From NCBI RefSeq assembly GCF_050436995.1, contig NC_134760.1, positions 10,620,001 through 10,684,000 of the forward strand: a DNA stretch of 64,000 bases, in the 5' to 3' direction. The notes beneath the pieces are model-generated. The model did no database searches, was not told the origin of the DNA, and worked only from the letters and a program-made list of their open reading frames with translations. Source of the DNA: Anticarsia gemmatalis (Eukaryota; Arthropoda; Insecta; Lepidoptera; Erebidae). Positions 45,898 to 58,222 of the stretch are shown in pieces. A program made the position numbers and the translations under genes. Positions within the stretch are counted from its first letter, which is position 1, and each line of letters begins with the position of its first letter.

Positions 45898-46581
45898 TCT
45901 TTATATGTATATGTTACTGTAAAAGCCCGAACTGTGGTAAATCCTAAGATTTTCCGGTAAAACCTAAGATTTACCAACTCTCAATGGTAAAAGTCCGAAC
46001 AAGCCAGAGTTTAAAAACTATGTTACGATATATAAAAAAATCCTTCTTCATAACTATGTTTATAACTATTTCACGGTGTAATTATATACTGTGACATTGT
46101 TATAAAGAAGGAGTTTTGGGCATAGCGACATGAGTAGGTTAGGTTAGAAGGCTAAGGTGGGAGCGAGCGAAGCGAAGCTCCCACCTTAGCCTTCGTGGTT
46201 TTTTTTTTTTTTAACCACCCAGAAGGAGGAGCCCCGCGAAGCGGGGCTCCGGCGACATCTCGATATCATCAAGTGAATATAGGTAAAAGTTCGAAATAAA
46301 ATAATTATTCGGACTTTTACCATTGCCAGTTGGTAAATCTTAGGTTATACCGGAAAATCTTAGGATTTACCACCGTTCGGGCTTTTACAGTAACATATAT
46401 ATAATTTTTCTGTAAGTGTGTATGTCACTGAACTTCTTTTAAACGACTGGACCGATTTTGATGATTTTTTTTGTGTGTGATCAAGGGGATCTGCAAATGG
46501 TTTAGATTTTGTTAGCTGGACAATGTTTTTTTAATTAATTTTAAATTTATTAGACAGGACAACGTCTGTCGGGTCTGCTAG
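45898..46581 (+). mobile_element. Helitron family B, split by a nested element
   Basis: The 5' end TCTTTATATGTATA (45898-45911) and the rest, from TATAATTTTTCTGTAAGTG to CTGTCGGGTCTGCTAG (46396-46581), are separated by a 484-bp TIR element. Flanks are A and T. Interior GACTGGACCGATTTTGATGA matches the family. Confidence 0.75.
45912..46395. mobile_element. 484-bp TIR element with 88-bp inverted repeats
   Basis: The termini (45912-45999 and 46308-46395) are inverted copies with about four mismatches in 88. They begin TGTTACTGTAAAAGCCCGAA and are flanked by TATA on both sides. Between them lie two strong hairpins: 46147-46194 (18-bp arms GAAGGCTAAGGTGGGAGC) and 46228-46250 (10-bp arms GGAGCCCCGC, 3-base loop), separated by a poly-T run. 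No open frame. TA-type duplication suggests a Tc1/mariner-like mover, unproven. Confidence 0.82.
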
Positions 46582-47204
46582 TATATTATAATATACCAAG
46601 TAATACATTCTGTAATATACCAACGGAAACTTTACTTTGTCACCTCGACTATTCCCATAAATACACCACCATAGCAAAAAAAGTTAACTTCTTTCCTTCT
46701 GTACATCCACTGCTTTGTGTACTCCATTACCGCACAGTAACGGTCAAAGTAAAAAAAAACTGATTAGTATTATGTATTTTTTGCACTTAGAAAGGTTAAT
46801 GAGGGGTTGCGAGTGTCGTGTATAAAGGCCCTAATTATGTGGTTCCGTAAACTTTTTGCTTATAAAAGTTAATGTGTGGAGAAAATTAAGTAGCAAATTT
46901 TTTGTCCTTATGCCCTCTTTAAAATGTGGAAGGGTATCGTTTGTATAATTGTGAGGTACGTGTGTTAATTAATAAAAAGTACTTTTCTAGTGTTTTTTGC
47001 TGTTATCTAGAGGGTAGTTTATGCTAAGTTAGTAGGCACTTTTAGTCTTAAATAGGTTTCAAATAGTTGAAAATGATGTATGTATAAACTTGTTTATGTT
47101 CTTTGTTTAAATAAAAGCAACTGTAACTTTAGTTTTTTTAATAGAGTCCTTTGTTGAGAGTCTAATGTGGCCTCTGAGGCAATAAAAATGTGAATTCGAC
47201 TTTT

Positions 47205-47371
47205 AACTAATATTATAAATGCGAAAGATTGGATGAACGTTTCTTTCTTAATCACGCCAAAATTAGCAAGCGGATTTTGATGGAGATTATAGCTGTGTTG
47301 TAGCTGTACTAGAATAACACATAACTTATATGTAGAAATATAGTCCACACGGAAACGCAGACAAGAGCTAA
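47205..47371 (+). mobile_element. Degraded Helitron family C
   Basis: ACTAATATTATAAATGCGAA opens, GCGGATTTTGATGGAGATTA is the interior, and GGAAACGCAGACAAGAGCTA closes with CTAA in place of CTAG. Confidence 0.55.
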
Positions 47372-49804
47372 TGTGTAAACAAAATATATTTAAATCAATT
47401 CGTATTTTACCTGTAATCACATTTTTTTTTAACTGTGCAATCAATCGTATAATATAATATATCGTTTTCACAGTTACGTATGTACCATTTTAAAACACAT
47501 TTTAATAGTGGCTTCTTACATCTCAAAACTCAAAGGGAATTTTCCAAAATTTACAAAAACTTCTTTAAATATTGGCTCGATTAAGTCTATATTTAACTGA
47601 AACAAATATAAAATTCTTCATTTATTGAGCCTTAAAGGGCTTCATAGCTCTTGTATTGAGCAAACAAGATACTCACTGAGGCTCAGTTTACTCGACGAAT
47701 TCGAAACGTAGTGTATTAACATTTCATCTTTTTGTAAACCTACATGGTTTTATAACGCAGTTTGGTTGTAGAGTTTTACTAGATGTGGTATGACATTACC
47801 AGTTAATGAAATAAATTTTAATATGTGAGGTTAGTATTAGCGAGCTAGCTGGGCATAGGTGTATGTAGCTGAATTCTTATTAAAAATGTTTATGTTGAGT
47901 CGAAGGTTAATCATGTCGTCACTAAATTTTTTAACACTTATCCACCTATATTTCTCCCGTAAAAAAACGAATCGTCTTATTTTCAATTTTTTTCACTTCA
48001 TTCAACAAAAATGCATGCGTTTAAAGCAAAATTTATGTGACGTCACAAATCCATTTGTTTGTATCACTTCCATACTCTCTAACTCCACATAAAAAATATT
48101 AAAAGCACCTTTTAATGTAACTGCAGTGAGCCGGCGACAGTTTCCTACTTTTATGTGTTTTGTCTCTTTCACTTGTATGCAATTATTATTCGCCTCTCGG
48201 CTATTTCACTGGACGTATGTTTGTGCAGTCTCGGTTTGCTAAAACCATTTTGTAGTAGAAAATGTATCGCTATTTCTCCGGCATTTGCTTTGAGACATGG
48301 TTGTTGAGCTCCAATGTACGTTAAACGTTTGAATTTTTCTGTCAAAGGTCCCTTTTGAAATGATTTTCATGTTGAATGTGGGTGGACGGTTTTATTCTAC
48401 GTTTCATGCTGCAGTCAAATTTTTAGGTTTTGTGTTTTATATTACTGAAATTAGGCATGCTTCATAAATAGACAGCAAAAGTTGCGTGTACAAGTTAGCT
48501 ATTTATATCCTAATGCATCTGTTTTTCGGTCTACGACACCTAGATGGTTGTAATTTTTCTTTTAATAGAAATGCCTACTTATGTTAGGTATATATCTGAC
48601 AAATAAATTGTGGTGAAAGTTATTAATTGTTGCCTGTAAAATATACGCAGCTGACCGCCATTTAAAATTAATTAAATTATACACATTTTCAAAAACTCTT
48701 TAACTTCAAAACTACATAATTTCTCACTAAATAAGTTAACTAATAAAAAACTTACTAAATCACTTGCCAAAACTATCCAGACTTTAACTTTAAATTTGCC
48801 ATAAAGTAAACTTTAAAGTGTCATAAAAATTAAAGCCATTTCACTCTAAACGAATTAAACGATTAATGAAAATATGCCCTCGGGTCGGATTTCAATAATT
48901 CAGTTATTGAAAAGTTAACGAAACTACTGAGCTATATAAAATTAGTCTTTATTGGGGTAATTTTGACCCAATTGTGAACCCAACTTTGTTATTTACGTCA
49001 TTGGTTTTAGGCTGGCTTTATACCATACGACACAAATTATTCTTACTGTTTTACCTAATAACGATTTTTTAAGACAGTTTAGGGTTTGACGTGCTTTTCA
49101 CCGCTTTAGTCAATAACTGGGATCATTTTTCAAGTGTCTTCACGAGCACAAAGATAATAATTAATAAAAGTGCATTAAACTTGACCAAAGTAGCTTGCCT
49201 TATCAATCGGACATCAGAAATGAGGTAAAAGAAAGATTTAAAGAAATACGAACATCCATTAAACTACAGTTCGCTATATACTACCACGAAATAACCTACA
49301 AATTAATACTACACACTACGTATTAATACTACACACTACATATTATCAAAAACAGGCTGAAATTCCGTCACATATTTCGCAAGCCTGAAACTATAAGCAT
49401 GTCAAGAAAAGATTTACACCGTCAAGTATTAAGAGGTTTTTCCTTCAAAATGACTCCGGCGAGCTATCTCTTCCCATTTCCGTACATTTTGGCTTCTTTT
49501 TTGTATTTCCCAATGTTTTTTCCTGCTACCTTCCCAACAATATACATATAAATGCTTTTTCTCCAAGTTCCGTGAAAAGATAAGTAGGTGATACTTTTCT
49601 TCATGCGATAACTGTAGCAAAGGAATGCGTTATTTTTAAGCATGATTTTTGTTCAAGAACTTCCGCTGGCGTTCGAATTTAAACTCTAATGTTATATTGT
49701 AAGATTGGTTTTTGCTCAAAAAGTTTATTTTTTCTTTTGAGATTGTTTATTTCCATTAAATTTGAAATGTAATGATAGATATTGTTGATTCTAGGTTACT
49801 GATT

Positions 49805-50025
49805 GTGTTTTTTTACTTTTAAAGTCAACTCCAATTAGATTGTATCTCGTGTCGCGTTGACACTTACAAAAACTCAAAGCACAGAGTGCTATGAGACTTA
49901 AAACACCACTTAGATTTACACTGAATATGTCAGTAAATAATTAAAAATAGGAGTCGAACCAATGACCCTCAAGCTCTGTGGTAATAGCATGATAACCACC
50001 TTACCCAATGCACCACGAATGTCGT
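49805..50025 (-). mobile_element. tRNA-like SINE, reverse copy
   Basis: On the minus strand: GTGGTGCATTGGGTAAGGTG (A-box-like), GGTCATTGGTTCGACTCC (B box) and a tail with CTAATTGGAGTTGACTTT. Related to 843-1045. Confidence 0.6.
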
Positions 50026-50614
50026 CAACAGTAAAAAAGTGTTTTTTTTTTAAACACTATTCTTTTGTAATGTTACTGAATTTTAAACGTTATACTTTAT
50101 TATTAAGGCAGGTATTCATTTGACAGTTGAAGGTTACTCCTTAAGCCGAAACAAACAACACGGGTTTATAGCAAAATTGGATAGATTTATAGAAATATAA
50201 CTTTACAGAGCGATTCAACTAATAATTGAATCAATTTATCATTGAAATCTGTTGGTTTCTTGGACAATTCACTATTATCTTTTCATTAGAAGTTTGTTAT
50301 AAAGGAGAATGGGCACTCCTGGGCGGTCGGCGGCCATTAATGAAAGTAGTGTCAAATTAAAGTAATGATAACTAGGAACAACTTTTACTAAGAACGTTTC
50401 GCTGCAATCCTTTCAGGAAACAATATATTGACATGTATATATAATGGAATTTCATAGAACAAATACAATTATTTCGTGTCTGTAATGCATTTAATGTTGT
50501 GTAATAACGTTACATCTTCTTATAACGATTGCAATGCCATCAAAATGAACAATAATCGTAACTCGTATCTATCTATCATATGGTTCATCTAGTTTCAAAG
50601 TTGTTCAAGCCGCC

Positions 50615-50815
50615 CGAATGTTATCTTAGTTGACAACAACCGGGACCGACTTTTTACGTGCCCTCGGAAGCACGGAGAAGCTCAGTTCAAATACCACAAT
50701 GCGGTCACCCATCTATAGAATGACAGCGCCAACGGTTGCTTAACCAACAGATCGTTCACCGACCTGTGAGCGCAACTGGCTATGAACGCCTCGTTTTTAA
50801 GCTGAGCATTCAAGA
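50615..50815 (-). mobile_element. SINE with 5S-rRNA-like head
   Basis: On the minus strand, GTTGGTTAAGCAACCGTTGG and then ATAGATGGGTGACCGCATTG parallel the A and C boxes of the 5S rRNA internal promoter in order and roughly at its spacing. GGCACGTAAAAAGTCGGTCC follows. Best-preserved head of the family in this window. Confidence 0.55.
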
Positions 50816-51361
50816 CAGATAAGTCGTCTCAGTGAATATATTATAGTAGAGCAAGATGTTTACTTGTTACGATATTTATATATTTACATGTTATGATTGT
50901 TCGAATATTAATAATGTCTATATTTGTATGCAATAATATGAATAGTACTTTTTATTTAATCTCCGAATATAAGCCAAAAATATGTTTTTATACTATTAAA
51001 AGTGCTCAAAAACAAAAATGTATTTTGTTCGTCATATAAGTGCGTCGCGGCAATAAAACTTCTACACGGTAATTATAGGACTAAACTACATTAAAAAAAC
51101 AAAAAATCTAGTTTGGCCGCGGATCGCCCAGGCTCCATACTATTTTGCCCATTCTCCTTTTCAGTGAAAAGCACTGTAGACTAGCGAAACTAGAATAATT
51201 TTAGACGAATTTTGACTTTGTTTAAAATTAATTTTCTTTTTATCAAACTTTCACGTCTTAGACGTTTAATTCTTCGCTATTACACATCAGAATCTGTCAA
51301 ATACAAAGTAGTAGTAGGGATATACGAATTTGTGAAATTCAACATTACTGATTACTATACC

Positions 51362-51500
51362 ATTACAAGGCACAGTTCTCCCTTTTAATTAGAGAAGGAT
51401 AAGACAGTCTAGTCAGTCTACCACACTGAGCAAGTGCCAATTTGGGGATTTCGTACTCCTTTAAACGCTATATTAACAAAATATCGTACGTATGAATACA
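51362..51500 (-). repeat. Retroelement 3'-end fragment
   Basis: TCTAGTCAGTCTACCACACT, GAGCAAGTGCCAATTTGGGG and TCGTACTCCTTTAAACGC are a degraded copy of the SINE body at 34340-34440. Confidence 0.45.
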
Positions 51501-52709
51501 CGTTTTAATATCCGGTACTTCAAATAAAAAACAGAAATATTAAAATTCCATTCATTGATATAAAAATGAAAAAGTCGTAACTAATCAGGCACAATGAGAA
51601 ACATTATAATAACAAAATTTCCTGTAATTTTAGTTAAGCCTAGTCTAATTACACGTTAAATGAAATTTGTTCCAAACGATCGTCAATTACCTTAACGACA
51701 ATGTTTACTTTACGCAATAAATATGTAATAGGAAAATCTCAGAAGTATTGGGAAAATTAAACAAAAAACAAAACAACACAAAGGCTTCCATTTTATTTGT
51801 GATACTTCCCGGAATCTGTCAGCGAGGAAGTTAAGGAAATAAATATTTCCAGTAAAACATGGCTCCTGGAATTAGAACCTTATTTTCTTTTACAATCTGA
51901 GAAACTTATTGTATTGAAGTTACAAAGAGATTGGACGCTTTTAACTTTTTAACGTAAAATTATTGTGGTGATCGGTTATAAGTTGCCATTAAAAATAAAA
52001 GGCAAATATTGTTGTGTTCCACATTTAAACTAGTGATCAAAAGATAAGTTTAAAAAAATATTATTTTTAACACTTCGTAATGTAAAAGATTAAGACAGGG
52101 TTAGCATGTGGCAAACTCAGTTAGAATTTTTTATTTTTTCAGTGAAGAAAAAAACAAAGTATTGTAACAATATCCAAACGTTGTTAACGAACAAATTCAA
52201 AACTATAAATTATCTCAACAAATGAAATGAAGATTTGCAAATAAGATGAATTATTCTGGAAAAATAGCTTTAAAACTCAACAAAACGTTCTAATTTTAAT
52301 CTGAGACTACTTAGACCCGAGTTTAAAACTACAATAAAGTTACTTGTTTCGGAATTAAATTGGTACAATTGTAAAATCTAGGATTCAGGAGCAAATTCGA
52401 CCTTTTCGAAGTTATAATTTATTGAAATAAAGCCTCATTTCAATAGTCTTTAGTTTGTAATACTTTATTGCTTTTCAATCATTTCTGATAATATATTTTA
52501 ATCGTTCTATCGTGAGTAATGAGAAATTGGTAAATAAAATAAATATTTGTTATCGATCTGTGTTTTATACTCTGCTATTACATGCTTGATGATTGGTAAA
52601 TATTTCTGATATTACAAAAAAAAATATAACTTAGTTTTTTGTTTTCAATGAATGTAATTTTTTTAGAAACTCACTGTAAAACATTGTACCTATATTTTCT
52701 TTTATTATA

Positions 52710-52745
52710 ATATTATGCCCGTGCGAAGCCGGGATGGGCTGCTAG
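52710..52745 (+). mobile_element. Helitron 3'-end fragment
   Basis: GCCCGTGCGAAGCCGGGATG followed by GGCTGCTAG and T. Short GC hairpin just before CTAG, as Helitron 3' ends have. The 5' end is not identified. Confidence 0.5.
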
Positions 52746-53100
52746 TACATTATATATACAGTCTTACTACAAGTAAGTTCTCGTACAACAACATATCATT
52801 TAATTAAAAAAACACTACATTTGTTGACCTCGTACATTTAATCACCTTAATGTACAGTCGCACACAACCGTGTAATGCAATCGTTTAAATTGAAAACAGC
52901 GGAGTTTTCAACCAGTAATTACCAACTGCATACCAATGACAAGGTACTGTTCAACTCAAAAGTGCTTCCACCATCTTTTTTTGCAGTTTTTCGCCCGCAA
53001 TGAAAATAGACTAACGAGGTTGCAGCACTGATTTGCTGTGATGTACAAAAATGGTTTATTTTTGACTGGCGTGTTTCTTTTTGTTTTATTTTGTGTGCTC

Positions 53101-53205
53101 GTAATTAGGCTCGAAAAGGATTTTTTCGGCGGCTTTTACTATTTTGGGATTTTCTGAACGTAATTAGGCTTCAAACAGATTTTTTCAACGGCTTTTTGCT
53201 TTGAA
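53101..53205. repeat. Two-unit tandem repeat, 59-bp period
   Basis: GTAATTAGGCTCGAAAAGGA at 53101 and GTAATTAGGCTTCAAACAGA at 53160, each followed by TTTTTTC..CGGCTTTT. An old local duplication. Confidence 0.6.
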
Positions 53206-53299
53206 AAGAAAGGATAATCTGGCTCTTATTGAGCTCCTTATACGATCAATTATTGTAACAACCACTTTATAAATCATTTGGCGATTGAAAAGCTGTGAG

Positions 53300-53425
53300 T
53301 TTCTTGCAAGTTCTTCTCATAAGGCTCTACCTCCTTTCCGAGTGATAGTTGTTACTAGTCTTTTGATAATATTGTAACAACTATCATAATGGTCAACATT
53401 AGACCAAATAAATAAATGATTTGAT
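53300..53425 (+). repeat. Dispersed repeat with TTTTGATTT-rich tail
   Basis: Second copy of the repeat at 44150: TTCTTCTCATAAGGCTCTAC, CTCCTTTCCGAGTG, TTGTAACAACTATCATAATG, ending ATGATTTGATTTAAG. Confidence 0.55.
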
Positions 53426-54233
53426 TTAAGGACCTTTTTTTAATTATTTTGGTTTTTATTTTGTAAGAGTCAAATTATCCTAAACATGGTTTATGTGTGT
53501 GGTCAACATATGTCGTAATTACGTTCTGCGGCTAACCCAAACAGCAAATGACCGTTCCCGAAATTGTTTATGAACAAATATTTAGAGATTATCAAATGAA
53601 TCATTTGAAAATGGATAATTTTAGTAATATTTTGTTTAATTTTGGATAACTTTACTTAAAGGTTATTGTGGATACTTGTATTTGAAATGAATACCAATAA
53701 TAATTAGTACTGCTGTCGTAAAACTTGATTAAATTTAAATTGGTATAACGACAAAATCCAAAACTAAGGTATTCTTCCAAACTTTAGGTTGCTACCAAAT
53801 ACAATGAATAAATTATCAAATTTTTCAAGTTTTTCTGTACCTAATCCAATAAAAATGTAAATATCCAATATCCTTAATTTTGTTATAAATAAGAAACAGT
53901 GATAGTGGTGATAGATCAGTCTAAGATTATTTTTCACAAAAAATGAAACACGTAGATAACTTCATGTTGGTGATCCTTTTACAAATTCCACCTTCCACAA
54001 TACAATATAACAATACTGGAAGCCGCGAGGTTGATTTATTTACATAAATGTATAACGGAATATAAATTAAATTAATGGCGAACACAATCAGGAGTTCCAG
54101 TAAATATGTAGATTTGTTTTGATTACATTTTGTTGCTGGCTACAGAATTATTCATTGGTATTATATTCTATGTAAGATTCAACGAGGAAATGTTATAATG
54201 TATGTACTTTTGTATAGCTATGCAATTATAAAT

Positions 54234-54975
54234 TCGTAATATAATAAACTCATAAGTTTGTCTGTCTGTCTTTCTGTCTGTTACAGTTTCACGGCCAAAC
54301 TAGTTAATCGATTTTTATGAAATGTAGCATAAAGGTGTACGAAAACCCGGTATTATTTTCAGAAGATATTAATGAATTCATGATAATAATTATTATATCC
54401 ACGGCAGGTTCTATTTTTCTTCGTAAATGATCTGTAGAGGTCAACAACCTCATTATTTGTTTACGAGAAACATTAATAGAATTCAGGCTCAGTTCTGATT
54501 GACAAGGCTGATAATTTCGTTTCATTTTCTCTCCTATTTTATCATAATTATTATTTAGACAAGTCTCATTTATGAATGGACTGGAATCAAATTTCAAATA
54601 CTTTCATTTCATAATTATTCGTGGAAAAAATCTAGTCATTGTTGTAATTATTTGAAGATTTTTACATTTTTATTTTCATCTAATGAGTATTTCTGTAGGA
54701 CTGGAAATACTGATAGTTAAGAGATGTACTTTGGTTCCCTTTTTCATGATTTGACTTTATTGAACTTTGAAGGATGGTTTATTGTATTAAGTATACATTG
54801 TAATATTATCCTTAGATCCAAACGATGAATGTTTACTACGCGGTCGCGGCAAAATGACTTAACAGATTTTTTTACTATTTTTTGCACTGATAATTCAAAA
54901 ACTGAAAAAACAGCAAAGATTCTTTTGTCGTCTAAAAATCTTTTTTAAACGAACGAAGTCACAGGCAAAAGCTAG
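54234..54975 (+). mobile_element. Candidate longer Helitron, about 740 bp
   Basis: TCGTAATATAATAAACTCAT opens, followed by GTCTGTCTGTC repeats and TTTCACGGCCAAACTAG; ACGAACGAAGTCACAGGCAA followed by AAGCTAG closes. Both ends fit lepidopteran Helitrons, but I cannot prove that they belong to one element. The 97-codon minus-strand frame inside is not recognisable. Confidence 0.45.
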
Positions 54976-56150
54976 TCATTAGTAACCAAACTAAAGTTGC
55001 TTTATGTACTAAAAAATAAATGGACTACAAATCTGTAAGTCTATATTTTAGAAAAGTAGTTAAAAAAAACCTTATTTTAACACTTTTGTCGTCACCAGTA
55101 CATTCTGCACGTATTTTCTACCCGCAGCACTTTCAATTTGCTCATTGTCTTTGATAACAATATGTTATGAGAGCCACGCTTTTTATTTAAACCCCAGTAC
55201 AGGATAGTGCACAATAAATACAACTTTAAAACTAAGGATATTCCAGCTTTTGTTTTATATAAATTGTAGATAACGAAGTAATTGTGATTTAAATTTTGGT
55301 TTGTGGAGAAACGAAAAGTTTTCGTTATCGTGTAAAAGGAGTACTTCAAATCCTAGTAGAGTGTTGTTAACAATGTGTTTCTACACCAAAAAGTAACAAA
55401 TTTTGATAACACCAACATAAAAAATACCCTACTAGGTTTTCTCTGTATGTGTTCAACAATAATCGTGGGCTGTAATATGTATTGGATTGTATCATTCGAG
55501 ACAGAGCTAATATATTTAGCATCTCTTTCAACTTTATCTCTTTCGTTGAAATTTTCGAGAGTTTTAAGTATTTTAAAAAGTTTTTGAAGTAAGCATATGA
55601 CTTACATATTTATGGTCAAAATGGTCATGAAGGAAAGCCCAAAGTTTCAAAACTATTTTTTATTATTAAATGTGAAGATGCCGCCATTGCTACCTCTTTA
55701 TCCATTTTTAGCCTACGTCTTTTGCATTACTTTTGGTTTATTTTGTATTTTTGAGCACATACATATACCCAGATACATTAAACTAAATAACCAGTTCGTA
55801 ATACATGAACATTTGTCAATAAATTTCAATCCCAATTCAAAAACCATCATACAAAAACGTCTCAACGCTACGTGTTCTAGAACTTTTAATTCGTTCTAGG
55901 TTGTTCGTATAACGCGGCTAGCTTGAAAACCAGTCGTGAAAGTTAGCCTTCCAGTCTCGTATCGCGACACCGAGTTAATGCTTCACAAGTTTATGTTCTT
56001 AAGTACTCACTTATTAAAGGAATGAGTTGGAAATTTATTAACATTCTTAGGTTTCTGTTATGAATGTGTGATTTGTATGAAGAGGGACTGTGTTTGAGGC
56101 TTATTTTTGGGTTGTAGTGATGTTACGAAAAATACAATTGTATAACTCTA

Positions 56151-56341
56151 CTAGCTGACCCGACAAACGTTGTTATGCCATATAAATTAAAAAAAAAATT
56201 GTTTCACTTAGGGGTGTGAAAAATAGATGTTGGCCGATTCTCAGGCCTACTCAATATGCTCACCAAATTTCATGAGAATCGGTCAAGCCGCAGGAGGAGT
56301 ATGGCAACGAAAACTGTGACGCGAGAATTTTATATATTAGA
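56151..56341 (-). mobile_element. Non-autonomous Helitron, family B, reverse
   Basis: CTAGCTGACCCGACAAACGT at left and ATTTTATATATTAGA at right are the reversed ends. Interior GAATCGGTCAAGCCGCAGGA. Read on the minus strand it is inserted between A and T. Confidence 0.83.
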
Positions 56342-56647
56342 TAAATATCTCACTAGTAAGACCATTGCAATAGTCTAGAATGAGAGAGTCTACTTCCAAG
56401 TTTTGAGAAGTTAAAAAAATATGTTGTTGATATTAATTGTAATTGTGCTCTGTACAGAAATAAATACATTTTTATTATTATTTTATATGTTTAGAGTAAT
56501 GGCCACTTTGCTACTTAGTGCAACAAACATAAATTGTACTAAATTAGGCGTATTAAAAAGGTTAAAGCTTTTTGTAACTACACAGGCCTAATTGTCATAA
56601 ATTATATCAATGTACGAAAAGGATACTTAAATTAACAATTAGATATA

Positions 56648-56906
56648 TCTATACTAATATTATAAAGCTGAAGAGTTTGTTTGTTTGTTTTTTTGTTTGT
56701 CTCAGGTCAGTCAATCTCAGGATCTACTGCTCCGATATGAAAAATTCAGTGTTAGATAGTCCATTTATCGAGGAAGGCTATAGGCTATATAACATCACGC
56801 TACGGCCATAAGTAGCGGAGTAGCAACAAAAAATGTTACAAATACGGGGAAAATTATGATCCATTCTCTCTTATGTGACGCAAGCGAAGTTGCGCGGGTC
56901 AGCTAG
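56648..56906 (+). mobile_element. Non-autonomous Helitron, family A
   Basis: TCTATACTAATATTATAAAG to GCGCGGGTCAGCTAG, between A and T. Terminal stem intact. The GAACGCGCTAA block is mutated. Confidence 0.87.
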
Positions 56907-57179
56907 TTTAAAATATTTGCAAGCTTTTAAAATATTCCTTTTAAATATGAAAGTATTAATCATGTAAATTATTATGTTAGTATTTATTATAATTAGTTGT
57001 TCATTAAATTATTTTCACTGCATGTAATGTACTAACACAAAAGCTAGTACGATTAATATTTGATAACATGTATTTGTAAATTTTGTACTTAAATGGAACA
57101 CGATTTGATTCATGTTTTGATTAATATTTAGTCTAATTATTACATGTTCCAAATATGACCTCACGTATTAAACATAACC

Positions 57180-57576
57180 AGTAGCTCGATTCTCTACTAC
57201 TATCGACTATCGACAATCGACTGTCATCGGAAAATTTTGTATGAAAATCAATTTCGGGAAAAAGTCTTTTCGCATTATAGTATGTATGAACTTGTAATAA
57301 AATCTCTTTGGCTTCAAGAATCACAAATGAGTACACGGTTCATTAGGTTTCTTTCAGTGAGCTCGTAAGGTACCCAAATATCGAGCTTTTTTGTGTAGAG
57401 AAAATATTTTATTACAAGTTCATACATACTGTAATGCGAAAAGACTTTTTCCTCGACCTAATATATCAGCGCCTCTGACGGGCGTCGTAGAAACTATTTT
57501 AGCAATACATTCTAAATGTCAAAATATTGATAGCCGGTTGTCGGTAGTCGATAGTAGTAGAGAATCGAGCTACAGT
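57180..57576 (+). mobile_element. CGATAG-type TIR MITE interrupted by a mariner-type MITE
   Basis: The outer arms GTAGCTCGATTCTCTACTAC (57180) and, inverted, GTAGTAGAGAATCGAGCTAC are almost perfect. The core is broken after TTTTGTATGAAAATC and resumes at TCAGCGCCTCTGACGGGCGT. The break is filled by 57249-57461. Confidence 0.8.
57249..57461. mobile_element. Mariner-type MITE nested in another MITE
   Basis: GGGAAAAAGTCTTTTCGCAT opens (outermost bases eroded) and GACTTTTTCCTCGACCTAA closes, followed by TA. Interior matches 61178-61391 in orientation. The short frames over it on both strands are element sequence. Confidence 0.82.
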
Positions 57577-58222
57577 TAAAATGGCCAAAGCAAATAACTC
57601 TAACATAACACATGATGGAATGCTCCAATCAGCGTGTAGCACTCGATCAATTAATTACGCATATGACTGATTGATCACAGGTTCGATGTCCGATGTCGGT
57701 CCTTTGCAGTCACGTGTTTGAATAGCCCTTTAGCGTGACAATTGATGTGTAGATCAAATACACGGTATAATGGCTTGTTGTAGAAGTTGACACGTAGGAC
57801 GTAGGTGCTTAAGATTTGCATGCTGCTGTTTTAGATGGATGATCATTTGAATAAAAAGAAAAAGTAAGTTGAGTCTTGAAAACCTCGGTATAGTAGGATC
57901 AATTAAGCGTCTAGCTAACTATAAAGTCGCCGCTAAAAATTCTTCAAAGCATGAGTGATCAGGTAAAGGTTCCCATAGGTACCAAATTAGCTATATGGTC
58001 AAAATTGTTCTAAATAGAATATCAAAATTCCAAAATCACGCTACTAAAAGTATTTGAAAGGGATAACAAAAGCTTAGACTTAGATTTATAGAAACTTAAA
58101 CTCAGATTTGTATAACAATTTGTATAATTGTGAAAATTGGCAGAAATATTAATTCGATACAACCAATCCTTCCCTCAAAAACTATTATCTGTACTTTTCG
58201 ACATTTGCTACAAGCAGTTTTA

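Noticed and set aside
46228..46250. GC hairpin as a bacterial-type terminator
   Set aside because: The hairpin lies in a eukaryotic TIR element and the poly-T run is upstream of it, so the likeness is superficial.
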